Of a stretch of DNA of 64,000 nt, positions 22,641 to 35,266 are shown piece by piece (the stretch's first letter is position 1; every line of letters begins with the position of its first letter). This DNA is from Prosapia bicincta. Its lineage: Eukaryota > Arthropoda > Insecta > Hemiptera > Cercopidae. Position numbers and translations under genes: made by a program. Where the stretch lies: assembly GCA_036971475.1 (NCBI GenBank), contig JBAIZL010000005.1:175564386-175628385 (forward strand), written 5' to 3'. The notes under the pieces are model-generated. The model did not search any database. It was not told where the DNA came from and worked only from the letters and a program-made list of their open reading frames with translations.

Positions 22641-23849
22641 TATTTGAATGAAAGCAAATACTGAAGTAAACTGGCATTTTATTAGCCTATACTTGGTGCT
22701 TGCTTTAATATAAGAGCCAAATATAAAGCTTTGATTGTTTCACTTAGAGTACAGTAGTGCTGTACTGGTATTTATATTGATCCTACATGTACAACAGCAG
22801 ATTCGGAACGCAGATTAAAGACAGTGTTTACACATTGTTCGTAGAATTCTATTCAAAACTCCAACATTTAAATGTTAATTGTTTTAGAAAAATGTAAATC
22901 GTCGCCGCGATTCGATTCTCCTGGTCGTTGGACTTGTAATTATCGGTCCCGTGACAATAAAAAGCCGACGAGAACCGTAATCTGAGTTGTTTAATATTTG
23001 GAACTGAAGCGGTAACATATAATTTCAGACGGAATCGAAATGACATCGCAGGTTTGAAGGGTTCCGTAGTTAAGATGGCGCCTAGAGCTTCGCTTCTAGG
23101 AAACTCATCCCTTTGTAACCTCGGTAAATGTATGATTTGACCCACGTAATATTGACACTCTTAGGGTTTGGGCAAAATAAATATACAGTGTAAACATATT
23201 GCTTTCCCATCGTACTCATCGAGGTCCTTTGGTTTATGTCAAAACGAACTGTGAACCTTATGGCTTATGTCTTGTGAAAACCTCGGCACTCCAATAATTT
23301 AACAGCTTATATCAGTGTTTTCATTCCTAAAGCGAGTATAGGCTATCATAACTTGCAACACCGATTAGAAAAAAAATAGAAAATAAAGAATAACACTATT
23401 AAGGCATACTTGGGGAAAAGGCGTCTTACCAAAGTTCCGATGCAAAAAGGTACAATTTCAGTAGGATACCGCAGTTCAGTTTCGCACACGTATACCTGTT
23501 TGCAAGATGGGAGCCGCTGATTTGCTAAAATTTTTTGCAGATAGGCTACCGAAAAACAAACTCAATTTCTGAACTTTTTTTGGGAGAGTGAAAACTATAC
23601 GGCAAAATAGCTATAAATGCTATAAGCTATTTAGCTTATAACAGTTTATAACTACCAGCAGATGTATAAAACATGGGTATTTTACATTTTGAAAATTTGC
23701 CTCTAGCAAAATAAACCAACAGAATTACGTTGCAAAAAATACTTTCCTACAAATTGAAGTTCATCATATAAATTGAATACTGTATCTTGAAATAAATTCA
23801 AAGCACAACCGCCAGCATTGAGACTGTAAAAACCGCTGTTTAATTTACG
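22641..23849. other. Unassigned intron 1 sequence
   Basis: A minus-strand frame at 22849-23145 (98 codons) has a mixed, protein-like composition with no recognised motif; it may be part of an unknown transposable element. Nothing else is supported. Confidence 0.3.
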
Positions 23850-24754
23850 CGGCGGTGTGAGCTTGATGAGTAAGAAATATGAGTTTTAATACATTCTACG
23901 TGATGATCTGAGTTCAATGAGTCAGAAATATGACTCAATTTCTACGTGAGACGGTGTGAGTCCGGGGAGTCACAAATATGAGTTGATGTTAGTTTCTATG
24001 TGACGGTGTGAGCTTGGTAAGTCTTAAATATGAGTTGATATTAAATTCTACGTGGCAGTGTGAGGTTAATGTCACAAATATGAGTTACCGTTAATGTTTA
24101 CGTGGCAATGTGAGATCGATGAGTGAGAAAAATGAGTTTTAAAACAATCTACGTGGTGATTTAAGCTCAATGAGTCACAAATATGAGTTGACGTTAATTT
24201 CTACTTGACGGTGTGAGCTTGGCGAGTCAGAAATATGATTTGACATTCAATTCCTCGTGCCGGTATGAGCCTAGAGTCAGAAATATGAGTTGACGATAAA
24301 CTCCAAGTGGTGGTGTGAGATGATTGAGTAAGAAATATGAGTTGAAGTTAATGTTTTGGTATCGGCGAGAGCTTGATGAGTCCGAAATATGAGTTGACTC
24401 GATTCTAAGTAGTGATGTGAACTCAATGAGTCAGAAATATCAGTGGACGTTAATTTCTACGTAGCGATGAGAGTTTGATAATTCAGAAATATGAGTTGAC
24501 GATAAACTCCAAGTGGCGGTGTGAGCTGATTGAGTAAGAAATATGAGTTGAAGTTAATTTTTGGGTATCGGCGTGAGCTTGATGAGTCCGAAATACGAGT
24601 TGACTCTATTCTAAGTAGTGATGTGAACTCAATGAGTCGTAAATATCAGTGGACGTTAATTTCTACGTAGCGATGAGAGTTTGATAATTCAGAAATATGA
24701 GTTGACAATAAATCCCACGAGGTGGTGTAAGCTTTATGAGTCAAACATATGATT
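23850..24754. repeat. Minisatellite of about 52 bp, left part
   Basis: The unit contains GTGTGAGCTTGATGAGTCAG, AAATATGAGTTGACGTTAAT and TTCTACGTGGCG, with many substitutions and short deletions. A longer duplicated block can be seen: the run from GACGATAAACTCCAAGTGG at about 24291 is repeated at about 24501. The array is interrupted by a palindrome and resumes at about 25056. Confidence 0.9.
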
Positions 24755-25023
24755 CAAGTTTATTTAGTTAGTGCAATGTTTCGGAAACTAGTTTGTTAGC
24801 CTTTTCAAGCCTGTTGTGCTATGAAGTCCTTACATTTAGAGTTCAAATGAGTTTGAGCTATAGCTCAAAGAAAGTTTTTGGTGAAGTGTAGGGGTTTGAT
24901 ATTCTGCCTCCTCACATTACTCATTTGAACTCTAAATGTAAGGACTTTGTTTTTCAAAGCACAACAGGCTTGAAAGTATAACAAGCCGAAACATTGGATT
25001 AATTAAATAATTAAATAAACTTG
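24755..25023. repeat. Palindrome with PLE-like hammerhead ends, inserted in a minisatellite
   Basis: The left arm starts CAAGTTTATTTAGTTAG, followed by CAATGTTTCGG and TCAAGCCTGTTGTGC; the right arm carries the inverse, ending AAATAAACTTG. Both arms contain CCTTACATTTAGAGTTCAAA or its complement. The right arm reads CAGGCTTGAAAG, a loop, then CAAGCCGAAAC and ATTGG, closely like the PLE 3' end at 26.9 kb, and the flank to 25056 holds ATTCAACC and ATCATTTATTC strings that also follow that PLE end. So this appears to be a foldback built from PLE ends. Confidence 0.75.
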
Positions 25024-25055
25024 TATAGATATTCAACCATTTTATCATTTATTCT

Positions 25056-25175
25056 ATGAGTTGACATTAGATTCCAAGTGGCGGTGTGAGCTTAACAAGT
25101 CAGAAATATGAGTTGACATTAATTTATAAGTGGCGGTGTGAGCTTGATGAGTCGGACATATGAGCTGAAAATAAA
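25056..25175. repeat. Minisatellite of about 52 bp, right part
   Basis: Two further units (TATGAGTTGACATTAGATTC, AAGTGGCGGTGTGAGCTTAA and variants) continue the array interrupted at 24755. Confidence 0.9.
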
Positions 25176-25284
25176 TTGTTCTTGAGGTTTAGTGCTTTAT
25201 GAATTGACGTTAACTAACTAATATTTCTAAAGTGTTCTATGTGCTATTAACTAAAGAAAAAAGCCTAAAAGTGAATACTAGGTG

Positions 25285-25345
25285 CTGTTGAAGCTCAATT
25301 ATCAAGTCGAGGCTCGGATATGTTTATCGAGGATTTACATTATAT
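25285..25345. mobile_element. pogo-type MITE end remnant
   Basis: GAAGCTCAATTATCAAG and, about 30 bp on, GTTTATCGAGGATTTACATT resemble the two inverted ends of the pogo elements at 21-22 kb with almost all of the inside missing. Confidence 0.45.
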
Positions 25346-26291
25346 GTCTAAAGTGAAAAATATTTTCTCATTACTGCTACTGAACGAAATAATTTCAATT
25401 AATTTTATGTAAGCTTCTATTTTATGTTCCATTTTTTTCTACTTATATATTTTTTTAAAAATTGTAAAATATTTATACGAAATACGAATATTTGACGTTC
25501 GAGTACAGGCAATATTTACATAATAACGAACAAAAATTCACACTCAATAATTTATTTTCCCATAGGTACATGTTTCAATTACAAAATTGTCGTCATCATA
25601 ATTATCAATATGTAGTTACATAAATTCTGAACTCTAATAGTTGTAATTGGTCAGTGCAATTATAAAACAATCCCTCAAATTATTCATCCAGGATTGCCTC
25701 CTTCTGCCGATGGCCTTTTTCCTCATTATTATGTCCTTGATAACGAGCTGCAGCAGTCCATAGAAAGCATACAGTTCTCCTCTCATTAGTTGCCTCAAGA
25801 ATTTTAGTTTTCGATTTAGGCCTATTACTGGGAGTAGAAATGTTTTTTCATCTTTCTCAAAATCTCCACGTTCATAATCCTCTGCGTCTCAGAAATTCCA
25901 CATTTTCTTTGCGTCCAATGTACGACGGTGCATCCACATTTTAAATGCTTCCAATCTGTTAATATTCTATTACCTCGAAGTTCAAGCCTGAACTCTATTG
26001 AACAACACCGACAGTATATCAGATATCATCAAACATAGTTCCTAGCTCAGATCCTGTTCACTTGGTATTCGTTTCATTTTGGTAAGTTTGGGTCTTGCTT
26101 TCTTTAATCTACTTCCAATTTCGTTTGAGTTTTTATTATTTATACTTATAATTGTACGTAGATAGTTGCACCCCTTAACTTGTTTTATCATCTTTTCGTG
26201 TCTACCAATCTCTAACATTCAGTGTCCTCTTTGTGTTTAAACCAACATAAATTTGTTTTTGTCAATAATCAGCGACAATCGTCTTCTCTAA

Positions 26292-26597
26292 CTTATTTAC
26301 CAGGGCGAGACCAAGAGACAGGTTGGTGTTCGTACTCGTGAACATGAGAAAAATAGTAAGAAAGATAAACGCTCTTCCTCTCGTATTTTCTTTGAATGTA
26401 ATGAAAGGTTTTGGCATAAATTTGATTTTAAAAAATTTATTATACTGGATAATGAGCGCAACTGGAGGAAGAGGACTTATTTTGAAGTTGTCCATATTAA
26501 CTTACAGAAGAATGGTATCATTATTAAAAATAATTTTGATAAATGATATAGTATGTATAAGCCATTGTTGCATAAATTGAAAGCATCCAAGAATTAA
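26292..26597 (+). pseudogene. Penelope-like element remnant 3: GIY-YIG endonuclease
   Basis: The plus-strand frame from 26292 reads LIYQGETKRQVGVRTREHEK, the second half of a GIY-YIG motif with the catalytic-region Arg and the His of REH, then a Ser/Lys linker, HKFDFKKFIILDNERNWRKR (with the Glu region) and YFEVVHINLQKNGI, a typical PLE C-terminus. An in-frame stop precedes the first Leu (26289-26291) and a TGA interrupts the end at 26544-26546 before the tail finishes at 26597. The 5' part of the element is missing. A strong hammerhead-like motif follows 260 bp downstream. Overlapping frames at 26323-26580 (+) and 26262-26495 (-) are shadows. Confidence 0.75.
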
Positions 26598-26853
26598 TTA
26601 ATGCTGATGTATGTTAAACTCTTTTGTTGTTTTATGGCTAACGTATGGTTATTTGGTTTAGGTTTATTTTTATGTGTGTATATTGTTTTTCTCTCAGTTT
26701 TGTTACTGTTTTTCATTATATTTTAGACGAATTTATGACTCTCACCATGTAGGTGGGTTATTTTATTAAGTGAGTGACTAAAATTTCATTGGACATTTTT
26801 TTTAAAGTTTTAAATTTCTGTTGTGAGTGTACTTGTATTTTATAGTGTAATGT

Positions 26854-26927
26854 AAAATTGTTTTCAGGCTTGATAAGTGCAACAAATCAGTTGCCGAAAC
26901 GTTGTAATAAATAAATAAAACAATTTT
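26854..26927 (+). ncRNA. Hammerhead-like ribozyme motif downstream of PLE remnant 3
   Basis: AAAATTGTTTT (26854-26864) and AAAACAATTTT (26917-26927) are perfectly complementary over 11 bp and enclose the motif. Inside are CTTGATAAG (a variant of the CUGAUGA core), a stem of GCAAC against GTTGC with loop AAATCA, and CGAAAC followed by GTTG. The order stem I, core box, stem II, GAAA, short stem III is that of a type I hammerhead. The core box has an extra T and G-to-A changes, so activity is uncertain. Best closed example in the window by stem length. Confidence 0.45.
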
Positions 26928-26944
26928 GACTACTATTCAAGCGT

Positions 26945-28895
26945 CTATCATTTATTCATGTACTTACATTCGTTCAAATTAATAAGTAGAGTCGTCAGTA
27001 TAAAAGCAATTAAGAAGGAAATAAAATATCGTAACCTTCAATTACTGAATATTATTGCTATTTGAATATGTACTAAACGTGTTAAAAAAACTGTGTAAGG
27101 GTTGAGGTTTGTATGCTTTATTCTTGTTTAAGTACATTAAAATGTAAGTGACATACATGAGAATTTTTACAATCGACTTTTTTCGATGTATTATATACAT
27201 ATAGGTACAATTTATTAACATCATGGGTCCTTTAATAAACATTTTGCAAGATTTAAGCCTTTATTCTACTTGGGTGCAAATTAAGCCTACACGGGTTGCT
27301 GCACAAGTCTATATTGCTAATTAGCGTTGTAGCTTCCAGTCCGTGGTCAGACATTTTTAGATAACTTTTGACAGAGAAGACAGATAGAACGGTCGCCCCT
27401 CGGCCTCAATATGTCATCTCAACCTGTCCCTCCTTCCCCTAGCGTGACAGCTAAGACAACAGGTAAGCTGGTGGGCTTAAGGTCTAACCCTCTTAAATTC
27501 TTTACTCTATTTTATTTCTACAAATAGTAATTTCTTTTTTCACAGATACAAGTTGCCATGGCAACGCTAATGGACTACGAAGGTCCATTATAACTGAAGG
27601 CAATGCAAAATGTACCGATCTGTTGTCTAAAAAAATAGACCGTTTGCAAACGTATTGTTTTCTTGTTAGTTTGAGGTTTATTTTTATTTATATTGACCAT
27701 TTTTTTAAATTCCTTCTATTAGTTCACACTCCCTTATACACTCTCTATACACTCTCTTATACACACTCTCTCTCTCTATATATATAACTTAACATATATT
27801 TAAATATTTTAACTTTAGATTATATTATAATTACCTTACTTCTATACATTCACACCTTCAGATTTCTAAATAATTAAACAATAATTTAAATTTAAAATCA
27901 CCTACATTTATTCATCTGACATCCAATTATTACAAATTGTACCAAATTACATTAATACGATGCAGTGACAAAGATTGATTGCATAACTAATACTACAATT
28001 ACTAAATGGTAGACTTTTGAGGCTTTAGATTTTTAATACAATAAAGTTTAAGAAACACAGTGTTAAATTGCTCTTTCTCTCGGGTCGTTATTACGGGATC
28101 TTCTATAAAGTAGAAAGTGGTGAAAAATAAACTACTTTAATTTTTATAAAGACAATAAATTAAAATTCAAAGGAGAGGCTTTGCTTCGTAAAACGAACAA
28201 TTGTTTCGAAACGCGTCAGCAAGTAACCCCATACGTATTCACTTAGTTAAGTAACTTTTAATTATAATTTTAGTTTCTTCTGAATTTACAAATTTATAAA
28301 ACTCTGTTGGCTGAATCTAATATAAGAAGATTGTACTTGTTGTTTGAGTTGCTGGATTCCTGAAACCGTTGTCCGATCAACTGCTTTACTGCACTTTTAC
28401 GTATAAATAATTTGCTTTCCTATTTTCTTTACTATCTACCTAATTAATTCTCGTCACACTTTTAAATTTGTACACATAAATAAGTAACAATTACCTTACC
28501 TCCTCTAAACTAATTTACCCCTTTTTAAAAACATTGCTTACAACTTGTCCCCCTCCAATACATCTGCACTCCTCGAAGTTCCTCAAAGCCTTAGTCCCTT
28601 TGCCCGACTATTTTAGTTTTTAAGAACAAGTATAATATCCCCCCTTATGTCAGTGGTTTCACGGATCTTTACAAATTGTTTCCCCACACGATAACAGTGT
28701 TACTTTTCCATGCTATTCTTGGTTTCTCGAAATACTTAAATCTTAGAATACTTGGGCCCTTCTTTTGTCAATAGGTTTCTCGCGCTAGTTTATGACCACA
28801 ACCTAAATGTAACAATGGTTAAGCCCTCTTTGTCGGTATTTTAGTAAGCTACACTTGGTCACTCCTTTCTTAATATTTTACTGATTATTATTATT

Positions 28896-28899
<4 letters not shown>
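26945..28899. other. Unassigned intron 1 sequence
   Basis: No supported gene. CT-rich simple sequence lies at about 27721-27785. At about 28160-28210 a string ending TTTCGAAACGCGTCAGC, flanked by TTGCT and AGCAA, looks like another degenerate hammerhead-type end. Confidence 0.35.

Positions 28900-28940
<41 letters not shown>
28900..28940. repeat. (TA)n microsatellite
   Basis: About 20 TA units. Confidence 0.95.
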
Positions 28941-28945
<5 letters not shown>

Positions 28946-31900
28946 TACAAATTCTCAATCATTAATCAAATACTTTTTATTCATCGACAAAAGTTTAAAT
29001 AGATATGTTTAAACCCGTAATGGATAACACTTGATGTTATTACAGCTTTGTAAAATATTGTTTCATTAAATAAATTAAATGGTGAATTAGTTTTAGTTTA
29101 TATGGGAAAAAAACCTTTCGCAAAAGGGACAAGGAATACAATATAGTTATTTTGTACCATTTGGGTTAAAATAAGTGAAACATATGATTTCACAAAACAG
29201 CTGATTTTATGTTATTTATTATGTGGTAGAACAGTTGTTTCAAAGCGTAGGCTATGTTACTTTACTTATATTAATTGTAATTATTTCATAAAAAGTAACT
29301 AAAATTAAAGTTTTCTTTGTTGACCTAAGTAGGAATTAACTTACATTTTTTTTGTTTAAATTACTTTTTTTTTGTTAAAATATAAAATGTAAACAAAATT
29401 CTGCAATTTCTCAGTAAACACATTAACTGTTGAGTAATTCAAAGGACTTTTGGGAAGCAGGTAGTTTTTAATTAGGCACACAAGACTTCACTGAATTATC
29501 TTTCTTTGAACACTTAGGTGAGACCAATTAGGGCTAGAAATGGTCACTTGACAACAATTACTATTTTTACGTGATACATTTACTCTCCTAGTTCTACTCC
29601 TACTGAAGCAATATTTGTGTTACAAAGAATTAAATTTAATCCTCTTTTCTATTCTAATTTATAATGAATTATTTTCAGTATTCATATCACATCTGACATC
29701 TACATCACTTGCAGTGACCAGATGTGGTCGTCAGAGATTAAACAATTCACTAAACCAATGAAACATTTCTGCTGACAAATTTCAGGCAAGCTATCAACCA
29801 TAATTTCTAGATTCGTTTTCTAAAATTTCCACACACAAGGATGCATTCTAGTCACCGCAATTGCGTCAACTTCTTCAACTTGGTGCAAACATTTTAGGAG
29901 GTAGCTCAGTATTTTCGTTAACTTATAAATTATAAGAAAATTTTAAAATACCAGTTACACATACCTGACATTGTTACATATATGCTACAATACAGCCTTT
30001 TATGTGCGCAATTAATTTGTACAATACCATCTTAAATTTTTATTTTATAATAGCCTGTATATTATAAAACACAATTAAACTAAATATATTAAACTAATTG
30101 TTAAATAAGCTTTTCTCACATTAAACGAGATAACGACCTCTTCGAAACCGAATATTAAAAGAATAGATTATTCCATTGAATTAACGTATTTGTTTTAAAC
30201 AAAGTTAATATATAATTCTTAAGACAAGAATATTTATTATATAAAATGTTTGCAGTAAAACCTGTGAAGTTGACCACGTGAAGTATAATTCGGCCACGTG
30301 TCTAAGTTGATCTTATTTTTTAGAAATTGGATGGTTCTATTAATTTATGCAAGATTAACACCGTATCTTGTAACCTGAATATTTTGATACTTGTCCATAA
30401 TTCGAACTCGTACTATTTTTAACCTTTCTAGATTGACCGTTCTTGGAAACTATCTCTTCTTTTCTAATGCATTTTACATTTATAGCTTAGTATATCGAAT
30501 GTGCAGTAGGCCTACATAGTTTTTCATTACCTAAAAACCTATTGCTCTTAACTCTTAGCTACGCCTTTGATCTTGGATCAATGGATTGTTTTCCGACCTA
30601 CACAATACACTTTAAAGTTTGTTGTAGGGTACGTTTTCTTTCATTAGGCGATTGACGAGATTTTGTTCTGTAAGTTGTTAAGTCCTGTGCTCAGTGGTTT
30701 TTGCTAAGAAAAAAGTGAGTAAAGAGCTGTACATGAGAGAAATTATTGTAATTAAACATCCTAGAAAGAATAAGAAAGTGATCAATTTAGTTTAACAATT
30801 TAAAATTTCTGGGCGTCTTAGAATTTCAAAATTGGAAATATAAAACTACACAAGGGTTAAATTTTGAAGATGTGAGTAAAAATTCAAAATAAGAAAGAAA
30901 AAGTAAGGTGTAAAAAAGTAACAATGAAAGTTGGTTTGAATTTGTAATGTAGTTCAATGAAAATTCAACTCTCTGGATGTTGTAAACCGAAGCTTAAATA
31001 ATTTTACAAAATATTTCATATAGAAAATTTCCAAACAAGTAACATATGCCTCGAATCAATTCGAACAAAACAGAGTATAATTGTTAGTGTTTTTTAGCAT
31101 TAATTTGTGTGCGTAAATTTGCAGTAGTAGATACTGATAGAAGAGCGGAGGACTGACATTGTAGTGATTATGAACCCGACAACCAGTTTAATGTTAATGA
31201 GTCAGGGTTGATTTATCTACAAATGCTGCGCAAAGTCCTGAGAGAAAGAAAAAGGAGAACAATTTTTCTGAAGAATGGTTCAGTGTTCTTTACCGCTGTA
31301 GGGGTACTAATGAGAAATTAAAGCCTTTTGACAATAAAACGTATCTAAACGAAACACAGACATTAAAACCATGATCGTATATTGGTCTACAGTAAAATTT
31401 TATGTAAACAACATATATACGTAGAGCAATATGTTTTTGTGAATAATAATGCACGCATATGTGCTAAACTGTTAGTTACATAAGAAAATATAACGACACG
31501 TAGTACTTACAGTGATTTAGTATAGTTGTTTTAACTCTATGAGTTGGACACCTGGTTAGGTTGGTCGGTTTAATTTCAACTGTGAATCGATACTGTGAAT
31601 TTTCAACTGCAAACCTACGATAGCTTTTACTGTCTTTTTCTTTTTTTTAAATGCTATGCGTTTGTTTATATAATTTATTTACTATTGTTAGCCAAGTAAG
31701 TTAGTGTCTATGTAAAGTTTTATTACTCTAACAGAGACTATTAGATATGCATACCTTAGCCTTTCAATGAGGAGAGAAAAGAAAAGATTTATAATACTGA
31801 AAATAACTGTTTAAAATACATTAAAAGAAATGTTTTTTTCTATAATATTTTACTTTTTTAAAAATTATGTGCAGCAGCCTACTCTAAAGTTTTCGAGAGT

Positions 31901-32219
31901 TTTGGTAATACTAAGTTTTGCCCTTTAAGCTTCATGTTTCAAATAAACCGAGCTACGCATGATTTACTTGGGCCTGTATACCAATAGAATTAAGTAACAC
32001 TCAAAGCAAACGCCGGCGCTCTGGAGTATGTCGGGTGTTCTTATCATAGATACTTCATTGTCCTGATCAATTAAAAAGAGCTAAATGAATATTTTAATTA
32101 ACTAACCACGATGCTCAATCATTTAGAAATGTTTACTACAGGAGTTAGAAATATCTGCCTAAAATCGCCACGTTTTAATCTGGGCGGGGGACCTATAAAT
32201 TTCGAACAGATAATGAATC
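28941..32219. other. Unassigned AT-rich intron 1 sequence
   Basis: No exon, RNA gene or repeat was recognised in this 3.3-kb stretch. A short mariner-like string GCAGTAAAACCTGTGAAG occurs near 30252, without a recognisable partner end. Confidence 0.4.
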
Positions 32220-34925
32220 TAAAGCAGACAAAGTTTCGCAAGATGAACCTAAAGTAAATGAAATATCGCAAGACCTACGTTAAGCAGACGGAATATTGGA
32301 AGATATATGTCTGGCAGATGAAATATAGCAACATTTACGTAAAGCAGACGAAATATATAGCATACGAAATAATGCAAGAGAACCTAGAGCAGACAAAGTT
32401 TCGCAAGATGAACGCAGAACAAACGAAATATTGCAAGATGTAGGTACAGGAGAGGAAATATTGCAAGATGTAAGTATGGCAAAGGAAATAATGCAAGATG
32501 TAGGTATAGCAGAGGAAATATTGCAATATGCAGGTATAGTAGAGGAAATAATGCAAGATGTAGGTATAGCAGAGGAAATATTGCAAGATGTAGGTATAGC
32601 AGAGGAAATATTACAAGATGTAGGTATAACAGAGGAAATAATGCAAGATGTAGGTATAGCAACAGAAATATTTCAAGGTGTAGGTATAGCAGAGGAAACA
32701 TTGCAATATGTAGGTATAGCAGAGGAAATATTGCAAGATGTAGGCATAGCAGAGGAAATAATGCAAGATGTAGGTATAGCATAGGAAATATTGCAAGATG
32801 TAGGTATAGCAGAGGAAATATTGCAAGATGTAGGTATAGCAACAGAAATATTTCAAGGTGTAGGTATAGAACATTAAACATTGCAATTTGTAGGTATAGC
32901 AGAGTAAATATTGCAATATGTAGATATAGCAAGGGAAGTATTGCAGATATAGGTATAGCAGATGAATATTGCAATATGTAGGTATAGCAAAGTAAATATT
33001 GCAAGATATAGGTATAGCAGAGGAAATAATGCCAGATGTATGTATAGTAGAGGAAATATTGCAAGATGTAGGTATAGCAGAGGAAATAATGCCAGATGTA
33101 TGTATAGCAGAGGAAATATTGCAATATGTAGGTATAGCAGAGGACGTATTGCAAGATGTAGGTATAGCAGAGGAAATAATGCAAGATGTAGGTATAGCAG
33201 AGGAAATAATGCCAGATGTATGTATAGCAGAGGAAATATTGCAATATGTAGGTATAGCAAGGGAAGCATTGCAAGATGTAGGTATAGCAGAGGAAATATT
33301 GCAAGATGTAGGTATAGCAACAGAAATATTTCAAGGTGTAGGTATAGAAGAGGAAACATTGCAATATGTAGGTATAGCAGAGGAAATATTGCAATATGTA
33401 GGTATAGCAGAGGAAATAATGCCAGATGTATGTATAGCAGAGGAAATATTGCAATATGTAGGTATAGCAAGGGAAGTATTGCAAGATGTAGGTATAGCAG
33501 AGGAAATATTGCAAGATGTAGGTATAGCAATAGAAATATATAAAGGTGTAGGTATAGCAGAGGAAACATTGCAATATGTAGGTATAGCAAAGTAAATATT
33601 GCAAGATGTAGGTATAGCAGAGGAAATAATGCCAGATGTATGTATAGCAGAGGAAATATTGCAAGATGTAGATATAGCAGAGGAAATAACGCAAGCTGTA
33701 GGTATATCAGAGGAAATATTGCAAGCTGTAGGTATAACAGAAGAAATATTGCAAGATGTAGGTATAACAGAGGAATAATTGCAAGATGTAGGTATAGTAG
33801 AGGAAATATTGCAAGATGTAGGTATAGCAACAGAAATATTGCAATATGTAGGTATAGCAGAGGAAATATTGCAAGATGTAGGTATAGCAGAGGAAATAAT
33901 GCCAGATGTATGTATAGCAGAGGAAATATTGCAATATGTAGGTATAGCAAAGGAAGTATTGCAAGATGTAGGTATAGTAGAGGAAATATTGCAAGATGTA
34001 GGTATAGCAGAGGAAATATTGCAAGATGTAGGTATAGCAATAGAAATATATCAAGGTGTAGGTATAGCAGAGGAAACATTGCAATATGTAGGTATAGCAG
34101 AGTAAATATTGCAAGATGTAAGTATAGCAGAGGAATATTGCAATATGTAGCTATAGCAGAGTAAATATTGCAAGATGTAGGTATAGCAGAGGAAATAATG
34201 CCAGATGTATGTATAGCAGAGGAAATATTGCAAGATGTAGATATAGCAGAGGAAATAATGCAAGCTGTAGGTATATCAGAGGAAATATTGCAATATGCAG
34301 GTATATCAGAGAAAATATTGCAAGCTGTAGGTATAACAGAAGAAATATTGCAAGATGAGGTATAGCAGAGGAAATATTGCAAGATTTAGGTATAACAACA
34401 GGAATATTGCAAGCTGTAGTTATAACAAAACAAAAATAATACAATATGCAGGTATAGCAGACGATATATTACAAGATGTGCTAGAGCAGAGGAAATATTG
34501 CAATATGAATCCAGAGCAGACGAAATATTGCAATATGAATCCAGAGCAGAACAAAATATTACAAGATGAATCTATAGAAGATGAAATAATGCAAGAATTA
34601 CTTAACACAGATGATTTATTGCAAAATGAACATAGATCAGACGAAATAACGAAAAATGGACCTAGAGTAGACGCAATATCGCAACGTTTACCTAAAGTAG
34701 GCAAAATATTTCCACATGAATCTAGAAGAGAAATATAGTAAGATGAATTTAGTGCAAAAAAAAATATTGCAAGATGAAGCTATAGGAGAAGAAACATTTT
34801 AAGATGAACCTAAAACACACGTAATATTGGAAGATGAACCTAAAGCAGAAGAAAAACTGGGAAATGCACCTAGAGCAGAATAAATATTACAAGATAAACA
34901 TAAAGCAGACTAAATATTGCAATGT
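32220..34925. repeat. 30-bp minisatellite, about 90 units
   Basis: The 30-bp unit (GCAAGATGTAGGTATAGCAG plus AGGAAATATT) repeats through the block. The centre (about 32440-34400) is very uniform; both edges (32220-32430 and 34440-34925) carry older variants with CCTAGAGCAGACGAAATATT. Because 30 is divisible by three and the unit lacks stops in several frames, long open frames appear on both strands (for example 436 and 502 codons on the minus strand, rich in LLYLHLAIFP, and EEILQDVGIA on the plus strand). They are frequently broken between units. No start context, splice site or neighbouring coding sequence supports a protein. Confidence 0.95.
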
Positions 34926-35172
34926 TAAAAATCTGGGTTCGATATAAAAAAACAGATTATAAAAATAATAGACTATGTATTCCAGAAAATTCTTCGACAA
35001 ACTGGAAGTGGAATGGCATTAATGTATAAATGGCGGTATGGCATAGCAAGATGAATAAATGGAGGTGATTGTATAGAATTATTAGTTTCTCAGCACAATT
35101 CCTACATGGTTTTAAAACACTTCCAACATATCGCCAATCAATGAAATTTTAATAATGATCCATTAAACAAAA

Positions 35173-35174
<2 letters not shown>

Positions 35175-35264
<90 letters not shown>
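35175..35264. repeat. (CA)n microsatellite
   Basis: Forty-five uninterrupted CA units. Confidence 0.97.

Positions 35265-35266
<2 letters not shown>

Noticed and set aside
22849..23145. A 98-codon minus-strand frame as a gene
   Set aside because: Protein-like composition but no recognised family, start context or splice sites.
32258..34738. Many long frames (up to 502 codons) on both strands
   Set aside because: Produced by a 30-bp tandem unit without stops; frames are broken and restored between units and no start, splice site or domain supports a protein.
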